Source: Peribacillus kribbensis DSM 17871 (GTDB taxonomy: Bacteria > Bacillota > Bacilli > Bacillales > DSM-1321). From it: a stretch of 42,389 bases of DNA. Under the pieces are notes generated by a model. It was not told the origin of the DNA and did no database searches. It saw only the letters and a list, made by a program, of their open reading frames with translations. Location: assembly GCF_000430765.1 (NCBI RefSeq), contig NZ_AUMQ01000044.1, forward strand, positions 1 through 42,389, read 5' to 3'. Made by a program: the position numbers and the translations under genes. Shown one piece after another: positions 42,170 through 42,389 of this stretch. The number at the start of each line of letters is the position of its first letter. Within the stretch, counting starts at the first letter, position 1.

Positions 42170-42389
42170 TTCTTCGGAGAGTTTGATCCTGGCTCAGGAC
42201 GAACGCTGGCGGCGTGCCTAATACATGCAAGTCGAGCGGATCGATGGAAGCTTGCTTCCTGAGATCAGCGGCGGACGGGTGAGTAACACGTGGGCAACCT
42301 GCCCCTAAGATCGGGATAACTTCGGGAAACCGGAGCTAATACCGGATATGACTTTCCTTCACATGAAGGGAAGTGGAAAGACGGTTTCG
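42170..42389 (+). rRNA. 16S ribosomal RNA, 5' part
   Basis: The gene starts near 42170 (TTCTTCGGAGAGTTTGATCC) by alignment with Bacillus 16S (TTTATCGGAGAGTTTGAT) and runs off the right edge. GAGTTTGATCCTGGCTCAG, ACATGCAAGTCGAGCGG and GGCGGACGGGTGAGTAACAC are the standard primer and domain I sites. The V1 loop (GATCGATGG-AAGCTTGCTTCC) fits Bacillaceae. Confidence 0.97.

Noticed and set aside
41840-42262. Short plus-strand frames in the rrn leader and 16S
   Set aside because: They overlap the rrn promoter, boxA and 16S rRNA; no ribosome binding sites.

Overview
The window looks like chromosomal DNA of a mesophilic Bacillaceae (Bacillus sensu lato). The support is strong AGGAGG-type ribosome binding sites with frequent TTG/GTG starts, many Rho-independent terminators, and Bacillus-type gene sets (bsdABCD next to a dtpT/yclF-like transporter, ykoS/ykoT, gtaB, a PatB-type lyase, metQ, DUF948). 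The 5' end of a Firmicutes-type 16S rRNA gene, with rrn promoter and boxA, closes the right edge. I cannot fix the genus.

Layout. 1-316: tail of an IS3-family element. 583-4593: damaged carbohydrate region with a frameshifted GmuD-like 6-phospho-beta-glucosidase, structured tandem repeats, a SetA-like efflux transporter and a dedA pseudogene. 4747-9160: AT-rich accessory stretch with an orphan DUF6044 (YkoS-like) membrane protein and several small genes. 9214-10130: marR beside a decayed MFS pump. 10150-15038 (minus): dedA and the envelope-glycosylation cluster gtrA-gtaB-ykoS-ykoT. 15315-17824: patB and a decaying methionine ABC transporter (metQ intact, metP broken, no metN). 17908-25266: Gfo/Idh/MocA oxidoreductase, DUF948 protein, nitrilase-family amidase, flavin reductase, small membrane protein, L,D-transpeptidase, hypothetical protein, a Bacillaceae structured repeat and a GNAT acetyltransferase.

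25421-31247 is the most interesting stretch. An Asp-nucleophile alpha/beta hydrolase and a 54-aa gene precede a same-strand run of cytochrome P450, minimal kinase-like protein, SDR, PhaR/PhaE-like subunit, PhaC-like synthase, a 43-aa protein and a 60-aa protein built of 11-residue amphipathic repeats. It reads as a compact polyester (PHA-like) synthase locus with an oxidising P450 and a kinase-like partner, and it is my main candidate for an undescribed system.

31306-41809: GAF-GGDEF protein, Pho-box-preceded glpQ, poxB, a POT peptide transporter, and bsdA divergent from bsdBCD for hydroxybenzoate decarboxylation, followed by a PNPOx-fold protein. 41810-42389: rrn leader and 16S start.

Four genes or operons are visibly decaying (gmuD, one dedA, the MarR-linked pump, metP). 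Two families occur both as an intact GC-richer copy and as an AT-rich second copy (dedA, DUF6044), which suggests acquisition and loss in the left third of the window.
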